Of a stretch of DNA of 64,000 bases, positions 48,303-58,613 are shown in pieces. The stretch is from Stratiformator vulcanicus (GTDB taxonomy: Bacteria > Planctomycetota > Planctomycetia > Planctomycetales > Planctomycetaceae): NCBI RefSeq assembly GCF_007744515.1, contig NZ_CP036268.1, positions 2,147,712-2,211,711 of the forward strand, given 5' to 3'. A program made the position numbers and the translations under genes. The notes beneath the pieces are model-generated. The model was not told the origin of the DNA. It searched no databases and saw only the letters and a program-made list of their open reading frames with translations. Each line of letters starts with the position of its first letter. Positions within the stretch are counted from its first letter, which is position 1.

Positions 48303-51300
48303 ATGAGTACAGTCGAAGCAGCCTTCGATCGCGTTAATGATTACGGTTCGGTGAAGATTAATCTCGCCAGCCCGAATGACATCCGCGGGTGGTCGTTCGG
48401 CGAGGTAAAAAAGCCGGAGACGATTAACTACCGGACGTACCGCCCCGAGCGTGACGGTCTGTTCTGCGAGCGAATTTTTGGTCCGGAGAAAGACTGGGAA
48501 TGTGCCTGCGGCAAGTACCGCGGGATGAAGTACAAAGGTCTCATCTGCGACCGGTGCGGCGTCAAGGTTACGCATAGTCGTGTCCGCCGGAAGCGAATGG
48601 GGCATATTGAACTGGCAGCACCCGTCGTTCACATTTGGTTTTTCAAGAGCATGCCAAGCCGCTTAGGCGCGCTGCTCAATATGAAGACGACCAGCTTGGA
48701 GAAGGTCGTTTACTTCCAGGATTACGTTGTCGTCGATCCTGGCGAAACGCCGCTGAAGTCAAGACAACTTCTGACTGAGGAAGAAAAACGCGAAGCCGAC
48801 CGCGCTTATGGAGAAGGCGCGTTCGATGCCGACATGGGTGCCGAAGCTGTTAAGAAGCTGCTCGTCGGTATCGACCTTGTGGCCGAGTCGACGCAATTGC
48901 GCGAAGACCTGAAAAACACCGGCAGTCAGCAAAAAATTAAGGATTACATCAAGCGGCTGAAAATTGTCGAGGCCCTGCGCGACAGTGACAACCGCCCCGA
49001 GTGGACGGTACTCGACGTCATCCCGGTCATTCCGCCGGACCTGCGTCCGCTCGTGTTACTCGATTCGGGTAACTTCGCGACGAGCGACTTAAACGACCTC
49101 TATCGTCGAATCATCAACCGGAACAACCGGCTGAAAAAGCTGGTCGACCTGAACGCGCCGGAAGTCATCGTCCGCAACGAAAAGCGGATGTTGCAGCAGT
49201 CTGTCGATTCGCTGTTCGACAACAACCGCTGTAAGCGACCGGTGCTCGGTTCTTCGAACCGACCCCTGAAATCGCTGACCGACATGATTAAGGGTAAGCA
49301 GGGCCGGTTCCGTGAGAACCTGCTCGGTAAGCGAGTCGATTACTCGGCCCGTTCGGTGATCGTCGTCGGCCCGGAATTGAAACTCCACCAGTGCGGTCTG
49401 CCTAAGAAGATCGCGCTGGAACTGTTCCAGCCGTTCATCATTCGTCGGCTCAAAGAACTCGGGCATGCCGATACGATTAAGAGCGCCAAGCGGATGCTCG
49501 AGCGCCGCGACGAAGAAGTGTGGGACATCCTCGAAGAGGTGATTACCAATCACCCGGTGTTGCTCAACCGCGCCCCGACGCTGCACCGCATGGGTATTCA
49601 GGCGTTTGAGCCGACGCTCGTGGAAGGGAACGCGATCCGCGTGCACCCGCTGGTCTGTAAGGGCTTTAATGCCGACTTCGACGGCGACCAAATGGCGGTC
49701 CACCTGCCGCTATCCATTGAAGCGCAGGTCGAAGCGACGACGTTGATGCTGTCGACCAACAACATCTTCAGCCCGGCGGACGGCAACCCGATTATTGCGG
49801 CGACGCAGGATATCGTCGCCGGATGTTACTATTGCACGATTGCTAAAGAGGGACGACTTGGCGAAGGGATGACGTTCTCGTCGCCACAGGAGGTCTTCTT
49901 CGCGTTCGACCAGGGTAAGGTCATTAAGCACGCAAAAATTAAACTCCGCTTGCCATCTGACAAGCAGGTCAAAGGCGAGGGCGCTGAGACTTATCAGCCG
50001 GGTCGGCCGCTCGAAACGACCGTGGGTCGGGTGATCTTTAATGACATCCTGCCCGACGGCATGGCGTACTATAACCGCACGATGAAGTCGAAGGATCTCG
50101 CTCGGGTGATTTCCGATTGTTACCTTGAAATGGGGCGTCGGCACACGATCAACCTGCTCGATCGCATGAAGGATCTCGGGTTCCACGAAGCGACCCAGAG
50201 CGGTGTTTCGTTTGCGACAAGCGACCTGCGAACGCCTGATGTCAAAGAGAAGGCGATCGGAGATGCCGAGAAGGAAGTCTTGAAGCAGCAAAAGCTTTAC
50301 GACCGCGGAGTCATTACGAACCAGGAACGCTACAACAAAGTTCTCGACATTTGGACGCATGCTCGCGAAATCATCACGAACGCGATGCTCGAAGGGATGC
50401 AGAACGATTACCGGGACGACGGGAAGTACGTTAATCCGGTCTTCCTGATGGCGGACTCGGGAGCACGGGGTGGTAAAGAGCAGATGCGGCAGCTCGCCGG
50501 GATGCGGGGGCTGATGGCCAAGCCGTCAGGTGAGATTATTGAGAACCCGATTAAGGCTAACTTTAAAGAAGGCCTGACGGTTCTTGAGTACTTCAGTTCC
50601 ACCCACGGGGCCCGCAAGGGCTTGGCCGATACGGCACTGAAGACCGCGGACTCGGGGTATCTGACGCGGAAACTGGCCGATATTTGCCAGAACATGGTGA
50701 TTACGCAGCACGACTGTGGCACGACGCAGGGTGTGACCAAGGGAGTCGTCTATCGCGGGGAACAGGTAGAGGTCAGTCTGGCGGAGGCCATCCGCGGTCG
50801 CGTCAGCCGGACAAATATCGTCAACCCGATTACGGACGAGGTCATCGTCCGTGACGGCGAACTGATTACCCATGAGATCGCCGATAAGATTTCGGAACTC
50901 GGATTGGAGCGGATTCAGGTTCGAAGCCCGATGACGTGCGAATCGCGGCTGGGCCTGTGCCGGCTGTGTTACGGGATGGACCTGTCAACCGGATCGATGG
51001 CCGAAGAGGGCTTGGCCGCCGGGATCATCGCGGCCCAGTCGATCGGTGAACCGGGGACGCAATTGACGATGCGGACCTTCCACATCGGTGGCGTGGCAAC
51101 GACCGACATCGAAGAGAAGGACATTCGGGCCAAGCGGGCCGGTGTGGTCCGGCTCGCCCGCGTCCGTAGTGTGGTCAACAATGAAGGTAAAGCGGTCGTA
51201 TTGACCCGAAACGGTGAGCTGATCCTCACCGACCAGAAGGGACGAGAGCTCGAGAAGTACGACATCCCGAATGGGGCGACGTTGCTCGTCTCCGAGGGGC

Positions 51301-52601
51301 AGGAAGTAAAGCAGGGCGACGTGCTTTGCGAATGGGACCCGCACTCGGTGCCTGTGATTGCCGAAGTGGGCGGTCGTGTTCGTTATGAAGACTGCGTTGA
51401 AGGCCAGACGCTTCGTACCGAAAAGGAAGCGAGCGGCCACATTCGTCGAACCGTGCTCGAACACAAAGGCGATCTGCACCCGCAAATCGTGATCGAAGAC
51501 GGCGACGGGAAGATCCTGGACTTCTATTATCTGCCGGAACGGGCGAGTATCGACGCTCAGGAAGGCACGCAGGTCACGGCCGGTACGATCATGGCGCGTA
51601 ATCCGCGTGAATCGACCGGTAACATGGACATCACCGGTGGTCTGCCGCGTGTGACCGAACTCTTTGAGGCCCGTAAGCCGAAAGAACCGGCGGTTATTGC
51701 CGAGATCGACGGTGAGGTCGAGTTCGTGCCGGAGAAGAAGCGCGGCAAACGTGTGATTATCGTCCGCGGCGATGACGGCACGGAAGTCGAGCACATCATC
51801 CCGCCGGGCAAGCAGGTTATGGTTCATGCTGGCGATGCCGTCAAAGCGGGCGATTCGCTCGTCCGCGGTCCGCTCGTTCCGCACGACATCCTTCGCGTCA
51901 GCGGAACGGACGCGGTGCATGAGTATCTGCTGCACGAAATTCAAAATGTGTATCGGGCACAGCGGGTCGAAATCGACGATAAGCACATCGAACTCGTCGT
52001 CTCGCAGATGCTGCGGAAGGTCAAGATTGAAGATGTCGGCGACACCAGTCTGTTGCCGGGCGTCCTGACCGATAAACTCGAATTCCGCAAAACGAACGAG
52101 GAACTTCAGACGTGCCTGAAAGTCTCTGAGCCGGGCGATACCGACTTCGAAATCGGTGACATTGTTCCGATCGAAACGCTCGAAGAAGTGAATAGCCAAG
52201 TCGAGGCGGCTGGTCAGTCGCCGGCATCGACGACGTCTCCGCGTCCGGCGGTTTCAAGCACCCAGTTGCTCGGAATCACCAAAGCGGCGGTGCAAAGCGA
52301 AAGCTTCATCTCGGCGGCGAGCTTCCAGGAGACGACGAAAGTGCTGACCGAAGCGGCTCTCGCCGGCAAGATCGACACGTTGATCGGGCTGAAAGAGAAC
52401 GTGATCCTCGGGCACCTTATTCCTGCCGGTACCGGTTTCCACACCCATCAGGACGCAGAGGTGCGGATTCGACCCGAAGCGATGGAAGAACTACGGGCAG
52501 AGAAGGAGCGAATTTTGGCGGCCCGACGCGACCTGCTTTCCGAAGGCGAGTCGGCTGCCGATGGTGAGCCGGGCGAGTCTTCAGTGCTCGACCAGATGTA
52601 G
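48303..52601 (+). CDS. rpoC: DNA-directed RNA polymerase subunit beta'
   Basis: The 1432 residues show the N-terminal zinc site [20 protein letters not shown], the clamp [20 protein letters not shown], and the catalytic loop [20 protein letters not shown] with its three Asp for magnesium. The bridge-helix and trigger-loop regions follow, then the second zinc site [13 protein letters not shown], and the C-terminal GVTDKLEF-type region is seen as [20 protein letters not shown]. The gene is 75 bp after rpoB. The str operon (rpsL-rpsG), which often follows, is not here; a strong terminator lies downstream at 52639-52670. Confidence 0.98.
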   Translation: MSTVEAAFDRVNDYGSVKINLASPNDIRGWSFGEVKKPETINYRTYRPERDGLFCERIFGPEKDWECACGKYRGMKYKGLICDRCGVKVTHSRVRRKRMGHIELAAPVVHIWFFKSMPSRLGALLNMKTTSLEKVVYFQDYVVVDPGETPLKSRQLLTEEEKREADRAYGEGAFDADMGAEAVKKLLVGIDLVAESTQLREDLKNTGSQQKIKDYIKRLKIVEALRDSDNRPEWTVLDVIPVIPPDLRPLVLLDSGNFATSDLNDLYRRIINRNNRLKKLVDLNAPEVIVRNEKRMLQQSVDSLFDNNRCKRPVLGSSNRPLKSLTDMIKGKQGRFRENLLGKRVDYSARSVIVVGPELKLHQCGLPKKIALELFQPFIIRRLKELGHADTIKSAKRMLERRDEEVWDILEEVITNHPVLLNRAPTLHRMGIQAFEPTLVEGNAIRVHPLVCKGFNADFDGDQMAVHLPLSIEAQVEATTLMLSTNNIFSPADGNPIIAATQDIVAGCYYCTIAKEGRLGEGMTFSSPQEVFFAFDQGKVIKHAKIKLRLPSDKQVKGEGAETYQPGRPLETTVGRVIFNDILPDGMAYYNRTMKSKDLARVISDCYLEMGRRHTINLLDRMKDLGFHEATQSGVSFATSDLRTPDVKEKAIGDAEKEVLKQQKLYDRGVITNQERYNKVLDIWTHAREIITNAMLEGMQNDYRDDGKYVNPVFLMADSGARGGKEQMRQLAGMRGLMAKPSGEIIENPIKANFKEGLTVLEYFSSTHGARKGLADTALKTADSGYLTRKLADICQNMVITQHDCGTTQGVTKGVVYRGEQVEVSLAEAIRGRVSRTNIVNPITDEVIVRDGELITHEIADKISELGLERIQVRSPMTCESRLGLCRLCYGMDLSTGSMAEEGLAAGIIAAQSIGEPGTQLTMRTFHIGGVATTDIEEKDIRAKRAGVVRLARVRSVVNNEGKAVVLTRNGELILTDQKGRELEKYDIPNGATLLVSEGQEVKQGDVLCEWDPHSVPVIAEVGGRVRYEDCVEGQTLRTEKEASGHIRRTVLEHKGDLHPQIVIEDGDGKILDFYYLPERASIDAQEGTQVTAGTIMARNPRESTGNMDITGGLPRVTELFEARKPKEPAVIAEIDGEVEFVPEKKRGKRVIIVRGDDGTEVEHIIPPGKQVMVHAGDAVKAGDSLVRGPLVPHDILRVSGTDAVHEYLLHEIQNVYRAQRVEIDDKHIELVVSQMLRKVKIEDVGDTSLLPGVLTDKLEFRKTNEELQTCLKVSEPGDTDFEIGDIVPIETLEEVNSQVEAAGQSPASTTSPRPAVSSTQLLGITKAAVQSESFISAASFQETTKVLTEAALAGKIDTLIGLKENVILGHLIPAGTGFHTHQDAEVRIRPEAMEELRAEKERILAARRDLLSEGESAADGEPGESSVLDQM

Positions 52602-52638
52602 GACGCCATCGGCTGGTCATCTGCCATCCATTGATTTG

Positions 52639-52670
52639 AAACGACGGGCGAACCTTTCGCCCGTCGTTTT
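52639..52670 (+). terminator. Rho-independent terminator after rpoC
   Basis: AAACGACGGGCG (52639-52650) pairs perfectly with CGCCCGTCGTTT (52658-52669) around a 7-base loop, ending in TTTT. It closes the rpoBC transcript 37 bp after the rpoC stop. Confidence 0.9.
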
Positions 52671-52769
52671 CGTCTAACCGGTGGTTGGAAATCGCTGGAG
52701 CCAGCGGTACGATCGAGTTGCTGATCGATGGAGAACTCCGTCTCAAACCGGTTTCTTCGAGTGGAATAA

Positions 52770-52845
<76 letters not shown>

Positions 52846-52987
52846 GGCCGCCCCGAACGGGCGGCTTCTTTCTTATTACGCAGGTCGGCGAAACTGCCAA
52901 GCGTGACGAGGCTGTGGCTCTCAACGGCCGGACTCACTGCGGCTCGGACGCACCGACTTCGACCCACCTTGAAGACGAGAGGATCGC

Positions 52988-53866
52988 ATGATTCGCTTTT
53001 GGCAGAGCTTCGGGGCGCGGTCGACGTTGCTATTGATCCTAGTCCTGTTTGCTGTCGGATGCGGGGAGCGTGTTGAACGTTTGACGCCGCCCGAAATTCC
53101 GCGTGCACCGCTGGCCCCGCCGGTGACGTCCGGCAAGACGGTGGCGGAGTTGCGGGAGGAGTTGGGTGCGAATGAGAATGCCCAATTCACAAAAGTGGGA
53201 GGAAAGATCGTTGAAGCCCAGTTGTTCCAATCCGGCGTCACAGACATCGCACCACTTGAGGGCCTGCCTCTGAGAGTCTTGGACATCGGCGGTCTTCCTG
53301 TCGAGTCGATCGCTGTTGTCAGTGGGATGCCTCTGGTCGACCTCACCCTCGAGGAGACCAAGGTCGCTGACCTATCTCCGCTCGAAGGGATGCAACTCGA
53401 AATTTTCAAAGCGCAGAACACGCCGGTGGCCGACATTTCGGTTTTGAAGACGATGCCGCTGCGGCAGCTCAATCTGATGGGGACTCAGGTCGCGGACTTT
53501 GAAAGTCTCTCGGAGATGCCGCTCGAAACGTTGTGGCTGCCGCAGACGAAATTCGCGGACCTGTCGAAGCTCTCCGGACTTCGTCTGGCCAGTCTTGACG
53601 TTCAAGACAGTCTGGTCAGCGATCTTGCTCCGCTGTCGGACATGAAATCGCTCCGCCGGCTCAATATCGCGGGAACGAAAGTAAGCGATTTGACGCCGCT
53701 CGAAGGATTGCCGCTGGAGCGGCTGATTTTCAGTCCTACCGAAATCGCCAAGGGACTCGACACGATCCGCAGCATGAAATCGTTGCGGGAAATCGGGGAT
53801 TCCTTTCAGACGCGGCTGCCGCCGGAGCAATTCTGGATGCAGTTCGATGAGTCCGACAATCTGTAG
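52988..53866 (+). CDS. Leucine-rich-repeat-like lipoprotein
   Basis: The 292-residue product has a lipoprotein signal (STLLLILVLFAVGCGERVER, Cys in AVGC). After a Pro/Ala linker it consists of about nine repeats of 20-23 residues with patterns such as MPLVDLTLEETKVADLSPLE, MPLRQLNLMGTQVADFESLS and MKSLRRLNIAGTKVSDLTPL, which is the internalin-like LRR arrangement with a short loop. Such domains mediate protein binding; a surface scaffold role is likely, but the partner is unknown. The last residues (LPPEQFWMQFDESDNL) cap the repeats. Confidence 0.85.
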   Translation: MIRFWQSFGARSTLLLILVLFAVGCGERVERLTPPEIPRAPLAPPVTSGKTVAELREELGANENAQFTKVGGKIVEAQLFQSGVTDIAPLEGLPLRVLDIGGLPVESIAVVSGMPLVDLTLEETKVADLSPLEGMQLEIFKAQNTPVADISVLKTMPLRQLNLMGTQVADFESLSEMPLETLWLPQTKFADLSKLSGLRLASLDVQDSLVSDLAPLSDMKSLRRLNIAGTKVSDLTPLEGLPLERLIFSPTEIAKGLDTIRSMKSLREIGDSFQTRLPPEQFWMQFDESDNL

Positions 53867-54256
53867 CGATAGCCGGACCGGAACTACTTCGCGCCCGAAG
53901 AGAACGCGGACGATCGCTTACTGTGAAATTGAGTCGCGTGCTTGACGTGGTGGACGGTCATTTCAGCCTCCCGCTAAACCGGTATGTCCTGCATAAAACG
54001 CTCTGATTGCTGAAAAGGACGACGGGACCTGAGCAACCGTCAGTTCCGTTCGTTCGGCCGGTCCGGCATTGTCGATACGAAAAACTGCGGCCCGTCCGAA
54101 AATGCCCGTTGAAGATCAGCGGAAGTGGACGTTACTGTAGTTGACGAGGCAATTGTGTAGCGCCGCCGATGTATCCACGTTCCGGGGTTGGAACGCCGGT
54201 GCAAAGCCAGCGGTCCGCCGTTCGGTCGACCCGCATCTCGAAAATCGGATTTTATT
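53867..54256. other. Intergenic region, nothing recognised
   Basis: The 390 bp contain only low-quality frames on both strands and no tRNA, terminator or conserved motif that I can identify. It presumably holds the promoter and leader of the Gly-rich gene. Confidence 0.45.
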
Positions 54257-55117
54257 ATGCTTGCACGCAAATCGATTCTTGGCGCCGTCGCTCTGGCGGC
54301 GGCATTCGCGGCGGCATCTTCCGCCGACGCGGGCGGTCGGCGATATGTGACTGAGCCGTCCTACACACCCGGCGACGAGACCGTCACGATGTTTGACGGA
54401 ATGGAGTCGGGCGTTATCGAAGCGAAGCTCGTCGCGCGAGATGAGACGGGCGGCAACCTCTTTATAACGAACAAATCGGATCAGCCGCTGAATGTCGAAT
54501 TGCCCGAATCATTTGTCGGCGTACAAGTGCTCAAGCAATTCGGCGCCGGTGGCGGCTTAGGCGGTGGCGGATTGGGCGGTGGCGGCCTGGGAGGTGGACT
54601 CGGCGGTGGTGGCGGACAGGCGGTTGGTGGCGGCGTGGGCGGTGGACTTGGCGGCGGCCTCGGCGGTGGTGGCCTCGGCGGCGGTTTGGGCGGAGCCGGT
54701 GGCGGGGCGGGAGGATTCTTCTCGATACCCCCGGACGAAGTCGCCCGGGTGCAGTTCAAATCGGTCTGCCTCGAATATGGCAAGCCGACTCCCAATCCTC
54801 GGATGACCTACATTCCCGTCCCCGTCGAGAAATTTACCGACAGTGAAGCACTCCAAGAGTTGATCGCGCTGATCGGAACGAAAGAAGTTCCGCAGCAGGC
54901 GGCTCAAGCGGCAGCGTGGCACCTTTCTGACGAGATGTCGTGGCAGCAGTTGGCAACGCTATCGGTCAACCAACTCGGCGGATTCGGACCGAAGCCGTAC
55001 TTCTCGCACCGTGAAATTCGTGGCGGCCAGCAGGTGATTTCAGCCGTTGCGGCGCGACTGAAGTCGGATGAGAAGACCGACAAACCTGTTTCGCCGCGTG
55101 TCCGATCGATTCGCTGA
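54257..55117 (+). CDS. Secreted glycine-rich protein
   Basis: The ATG at 54257 (MLARKSILGAVALAAAFAAA) gives 286 residues with a signal peptide ending near ADA-G; a longer upstream frame lacks the signal. The first domain (about 25-94) ends with QPLNVELPESFVGVQVLKQF. A low-complexity Gly-rich stretch follows at about 95-153, with units such as GLGGGGLGGGL. Then comes a helical domain with EKFTDSEALQELIALIGTKE and QAAAWHLSDEMSWQQLATLS. Probably extracellular; function unknown. A strong terminator follows. Confidence 0.8.
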   Translation: MLARKSILGAVALAAAFAAASSADAGGRRYVTEPSYTPGDETVTMFDGMESGVIEAKLVARDETGGNLFITNKSDQPLNVELPESFVGVQVLKQFGAGGGLGGGGLGGGGLGGGLGGGGGQAVGGGVGGGLGGGLGGGGLGGGLGGAGGGAGGFFSIPPDEVARVQFKSVCLEYGKPTPNPRMTYIPVPVEKFTDSEALQELIALIGTKEVPQQAAQAAAWHLSDEMSWQQLATLSVNQLGGFGPKPYFSHREIRGGQQVISAVAARLKSDEKTDKPVSPRVRSIR

Positions 55118-55154
55118 GTCGAATCGGTCGCAGCTAGATTCTGTACGCGAAGCC

Positions 55155-55186
55155 AAAGAGCCGGGCATGATGCCCGGCTCTTTTTT
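55155..55186 (+). terminator. Rho-independent terminator
   Basis: AAAGAGCCGGGCA (55155-55167) pairs perfectly with TGCCCGGCTCTTT (55171-55183) around TGA, followed by TTT. It ends the transcript of the Gly-rich gene. Confidence 0.92.
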
Positions 55187-55262
55187 GTTTGGTTTCAGGC
55201 GACTTGGAGGGCGCGCTGAACGTATCTGGCGTCAAATTGCGAATTGAACTTCTGCGACTCGG

Positions 55263-55268
55263 TATAAT
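55263..55268 (+). promoter_or_regulatory. Candidate -10 box
   Basis: A consensus TATAAT lies 193 bp before the DUF1549/DUF1553 gene. Possible -35 hexamers TTGAAC and TTGCGA give spacings of 13 and 20 bp, neither ideal, so the call is weak. Confidence 0.3.
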
Positions 55269-55461
55269 CCCTGCAATAGCGGCACGATGCGTGACGGTGT
55301 CGTCGCGGCTCAAATTTCCGATCGTCCAATCAGCGGTCTTTGATGATACTCGGTTGCGGTGGTAGAATTTCGTCATAGCGACGATCGAAGCAATGGCGGA
55401 GCCGACCGGCTCGCCGGTCGACTTCACTGATATTCTTCCTTTCTTTGGAGCGGAAACGCCC

Positions 55462-58400
55462 ATGCGTTGCGGACCCCTTTTGTCAATGTTCGGCATCGCG
55501 TTACTGGTCGGCGCGAACGTGACGGCTGCGGCGGACGAAAAAATCGACTTCGCCGGGCAGGTCGCTCCGTTGCTGGAGGCAAAGTGTTTTGATTGCCACG
55601 CCGGCGGCGAACGCGAAGGCGGTTTGCGATTAGACCGCCGTGAGGATGCGTTCAATGGTGGCGACAATGGTCGGGTCATCAGGCCCGGTGCAGCGGCAAA
55701 AAGTGAATTGATTTCGCGCGTCTCGGGTACGAGTGAAGGGGATCGGATGCCGCCCGGTGATCCGCTGTCGGCTGAACAAATTGAGTTACTCAGAAAATGG
55801 GTCGAGCAAGGTGCCGAGTGGCCGGAGGACTCTTCGGCCGTCGAGGACAGCGTCGACCATTGGTCGTTTCAACCGATTGAACGACTCGCGCCGCCCGAGG
55901 TCAGCAGCGAAACGGCCCACAGCCCCGATGATATGCATCCTGTCGACGCGTTCGTCCGGGCAAAGTTAAATGAGAATGGAATTTCGCCGTCACCGCAGGC
56001 GGATCGGATCACTCTCATTCGCCGCGTTTATCTCGATCTCCTCGGGTTGCCACCGACGCCTGCTGAGGTAGACGAATTTGTCGCGGACCCGTCGCCGAAC
56101 GCCTACGAAAAATTGATCGACCGTGTGCTCGCCTCGCCCCATTTCGGCGAGCGGTGGGGCCGCCACTGGCTCGATAAAGCCCGCTATGCCGACAGCGACG
56201 GTTATGAGAAAGATCGACCGCGCAAGAATGCCTGGCGTTACCGCGACTGGGTGATCGATGCCGTCAACGAGGATATGCCGATCGATCAATTCACGATCGA
56301 GCAACTCGCGGGCGACCTGCTTCCGGAAGCGACGCCACTTCAGCAATTGGCGACCGCTTTTCACCGTCAAACTCTGACCAATAATGAGGGGGGCGTCGAT
56401 CAGGAAGAGTACCGTGTTGCCGCGGTATTCGATCGAGTAGAAACGACCGGTGCGGTGTGGCTCGGACTGACGGTCGGCTGCGCCCGGTGTCACACGCACA
56501 AGTTCGATCCCCTCACGCAGCGGGAGTATTACGAACTCTACAGCTTCTTCGACAACGGGGACGAGAAGACCACGACGGTCGCGAAGTCGGAAGACGCGGT
56601 GAGGCAGTATGAAATCGCCAACGCGAAGCACAAGCAAAAACTCGCCGAACTGACGGCCGAACTGCATCAAGCTCGTGAGGAAGTCCGCGGCGAATTTCAG
56701 ACATGGCAGGCCGAGCGATTGACGGAACTAACTTCGCCGCAGTCGGCCCGCTACCACCTGTTCGACAACGTCGTCGCTGCCGGCCCGGCAGGACTCGAGT
56801 TCGAGCGTCTGGCAGACGGGTCGCTGCTCGCCTCGGGCAAACGTTGGCACGAGGCGGCCTACGAGGTCGCCACTGATATCCCGGCTGACGTCACCGTAAC
56901 GGGGCTGAAACTCGAAGTCATGCCGCATGAGAGTCTGCCGGGTGGAGGACCCGGGCGCGGCGATAACGGGGCGTTCATGCTCAATATGGTGACGGGGTTC
57001 GTGACCGACATGGATGGCAAACAGACGAATAAGGCGTTCACCGTCCATAAGCAGCAAGCGTCGAAATCGCGGAAGGGGCTGGGCGCCGACAAGCTCTTCA
57101 CGAAGGGGAATGAAAAGGGTTGGTCGCTCGATTCCGGTGAAACCGGCCATATTGTGCTTCCATTCCGCGAACCGCTTGAGCTGCAAAAAGATGAGCGATT
57201 GCATGTGACGATGCACCAGTATCACGGGGCGTTTCACCTCATGGGGCGATTGCGGTTGTCGTACATGACGGGCGACTACAGCGCGAGCGAACTGCCGGAA
57301 CGGATTCGGACGGTGCTGTCGAAACCGCTTCAGCGTCGAAGCGAACAGGAAAATGGAGATCTGTTTGATTATTTCGCGTCACGGCATCCGAAGACCGACG
57401 CGATTGCCAAGAAGATCGATGCCTTCAAGAAGAAAGCTCCGGAGTCGCCTTACCTCAAGGTGCGGGTCATCGGACAGCGGGAGAAAAAACCGCGGCAGAC
57501 CCACATGTTCCGGCGCGGCGATTTCCTCCAACCGCTCGATCCGGTTAATCCGGCCGGTCCGGCGGCGCTGCCTTCGCTCAAACCCCGCGACCCTGCGACG
57601 GGAGCCGACCGACTCGACCTCGCACGGTGGTTGGTTTCGCCGGAGAACCCGCTGACCGCTCGCGTGTTTGCGAACCATGTGTGGTTGCACCTGTTCGGCA
57701 CCGGCATCGTGCGAACGCCGAACGACTTTGGAACGCAAGGCGAGCGACCGACGCACCCCGAACTGCTCGACTGGCTCGCTTCTGAATTGCGGGACAATGG
57801 TTGGAGCCGCAAGGGGTTGATCCGCACCATCCTGCTGTCGCAAACGTATCGGCGATCGTCAGCCTACCGGCCGGACCTTGAAGAAATCGACGCGACCAAT
57901 CTGCTGCTCGCGCGTCAGAATCGTTTCCGCGTCGAAGGAGAGATCATCCGTGATGTGTCGCTTGCTGCGGCGGGTTTGCTCTCGCGGAAAGTCGGCGGCC
58001 CAAGTGTGTTCCCCCCGATGCCGGCCGATGTCGCGGCCCTCAGTTACGCCAATCAATTTAAGTGGAGTGCGAGCGACGGCGAGGATCGATACCGGCGGGG
58101 GATGTACACGTTCTTTAAGAGGACCGCGCCGCATCCCAACCTGATGACCTTCGACTGCCCCGATGCGAATACGACGTCGGTCTCACGGCTGACATCAAAC
58201 ACGCCGCTGCAGGCGTTGCAGACACTCAATAACGTTGTTTACTTGGAAGCCGCGCAAGCGCTCGGTGAAGTGATGCAGCAATCGTCCGAGCAACAAGCGG
58301 AGGCCATTGAAACCGGCTTCCGTCGGTGCGTGGGCCGAGCGCCGAGCGAGTTTGAAGTGCGTCGACTTAAAGAACTGTACCAGTCTTCGCTGTCATACTA

Positions 58401-58548
58401 CGAGCAGAATTTGAAGTCTGCGGCGGAACTGGTCGGCGAGGAAGAAGGGAAGAGCGAGGCGGAAAATAAAGCGGTGGCCGATCAGGCCGCGTGGATCGCC
58501 GTCGCTCGCGTGTTGCTGAATCTCGATGAATTTCTTGTTCGTAGCTGA
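55462..58548 (+). CDS. Planctomycete cytochrome-c / DUF1549 / DUF1553 (PSD1) protein
   Basis: The ATG at 55462 (MRCGPLLSMFGIALLVGANV) supplies a signal peptide and 1028 residues. A cytochrome-c-like domain carries CFDCHAGGEREGGLRLD (heme-binding CxxCH at about residue 42). DUF1549 follows (LNENGISPSPQADRITLIRR, FGERWGRHWLDKARYADSDG), and after a coiled coil at roughly 395-425 a beta-rich middle region (FMLNMVTGFVTDMDGKQTNK) lies before DUF1553 (WLVSPENPLTARVFANHVWL, GERPTHPELLDWLASELRDN). The family is abundant in planctomycetes and of unknown biochemistry. It pairs with the DUF1501 gene 65 bp downstream. Confidence 0.92.
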   Translation: MRCGPLLSMFGIALLVGANVTAAADEKIDFAGQVAPLLEAKCFDCHAGGEREGGLRLDRREDAFNGGDNGRVIRPGAAAKSELISRVSGTSEGDRMPPGDPLSAEQIELLRKWVEQGAEWPEDSSAVEDSVDHWSFQPIERLAPPEVSSETAHSPDDMHPVDAFVRAKLNENGISPSPQADRITLIRRVYLDLLGLPPTPAEVDEFVADPSPNAYEKLIDRVLASPHFGERWGRHWLDKARYADSDGYEKDRPRKNAWRYRDWVIDAVNEDMPIDQFTIEQLAGDLLPEATPLQQLATAFHRQTLTNNEGGVDQEEYRVAAVFDRVETTGAVWLGLTVGCARCHTHKFDPLTQREYYELYSFFDNGDEKTTTVAKSEDAVRQYEIANAKHKQKLAELTAELHQAREEVRGEFQTWQAERLTELTSPQSARYHLFDNVVAAGPAGLEFERLADGSLLASGKRWHEAAYEVATDIPADVTVTGLKLEVMPHESLPGGGPGRGDNGAFMLNMVTGFVTDMDGKQTNKAFTVHKQQASKSRKGLGADKLFTKGNEKGWSLDSGETGHIVLPFREPLELQKDERLHVTMHQYHGAFHLMGRLRLSYMTGDYSASELPERIRTVLSKPLQRRSEQENGDLFDYFASRHPKTDAIAKKIDAFKKKAPESPYLKVRVIGQREKKPRQTHMFRRGDFLQPLDPVNPAGPAALPSLKPRDPATGADRLDLARWLVSPENPLTARVFANHVWLHLFGTGIVRTPNDFGTQGERPTHPELLDWLASELRDNGWSRKGLIRTILLSQTYRRSSAYRPDLEEIDATNLLLARQNRFRVEGEIIRDVSLAAAGLLSRKVGGPSVFPPMPADVAALSYANQFKWSASDGEDRYRRGMYTFFKRTAPHPNLMTFDCPDANTTSVSRLTSNTPLQALQTLNNVVYLEAAQALGEVMQQSSEQQAEAIETGFRRCVGRAPSEFEVRRLKELYQSSLSYYEQNLKSAAELVGEEEGKSEAENKAVADQAAWIAVARVLLNLDEFLVRS

Positions 58549-58571
58549 CAGCTGACAACTGACAGCTGACA
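58543..58571. repeat. GCTGACA heptamer array
   Basis: Four consecutive heptamers, GCTGACA, GCTGACA, ACTGACA, GCTGACA (58544-58571), start over the TGA stop of the preceding gene, which is the TGA inside the first unit. No inverted partner is evident nearby. Confidence 0.6.
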
Positions 58572-58613
58572 TCATCGCCTCCGAACTCATACGCACCTTT
58601 TGAGCGATTCTTA

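Larger units (their letters stand above)
55118..55461. other. Intergenic region with terminator and -10 element
   Basis: This gap holds the terminator at 55155-55186 and a TATAAT at 55263-55268, with no additional gene. The frame open from 55393 into the next gene lacks a ribosome-binding site and is upstream sequence. Confidence 0.5.
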
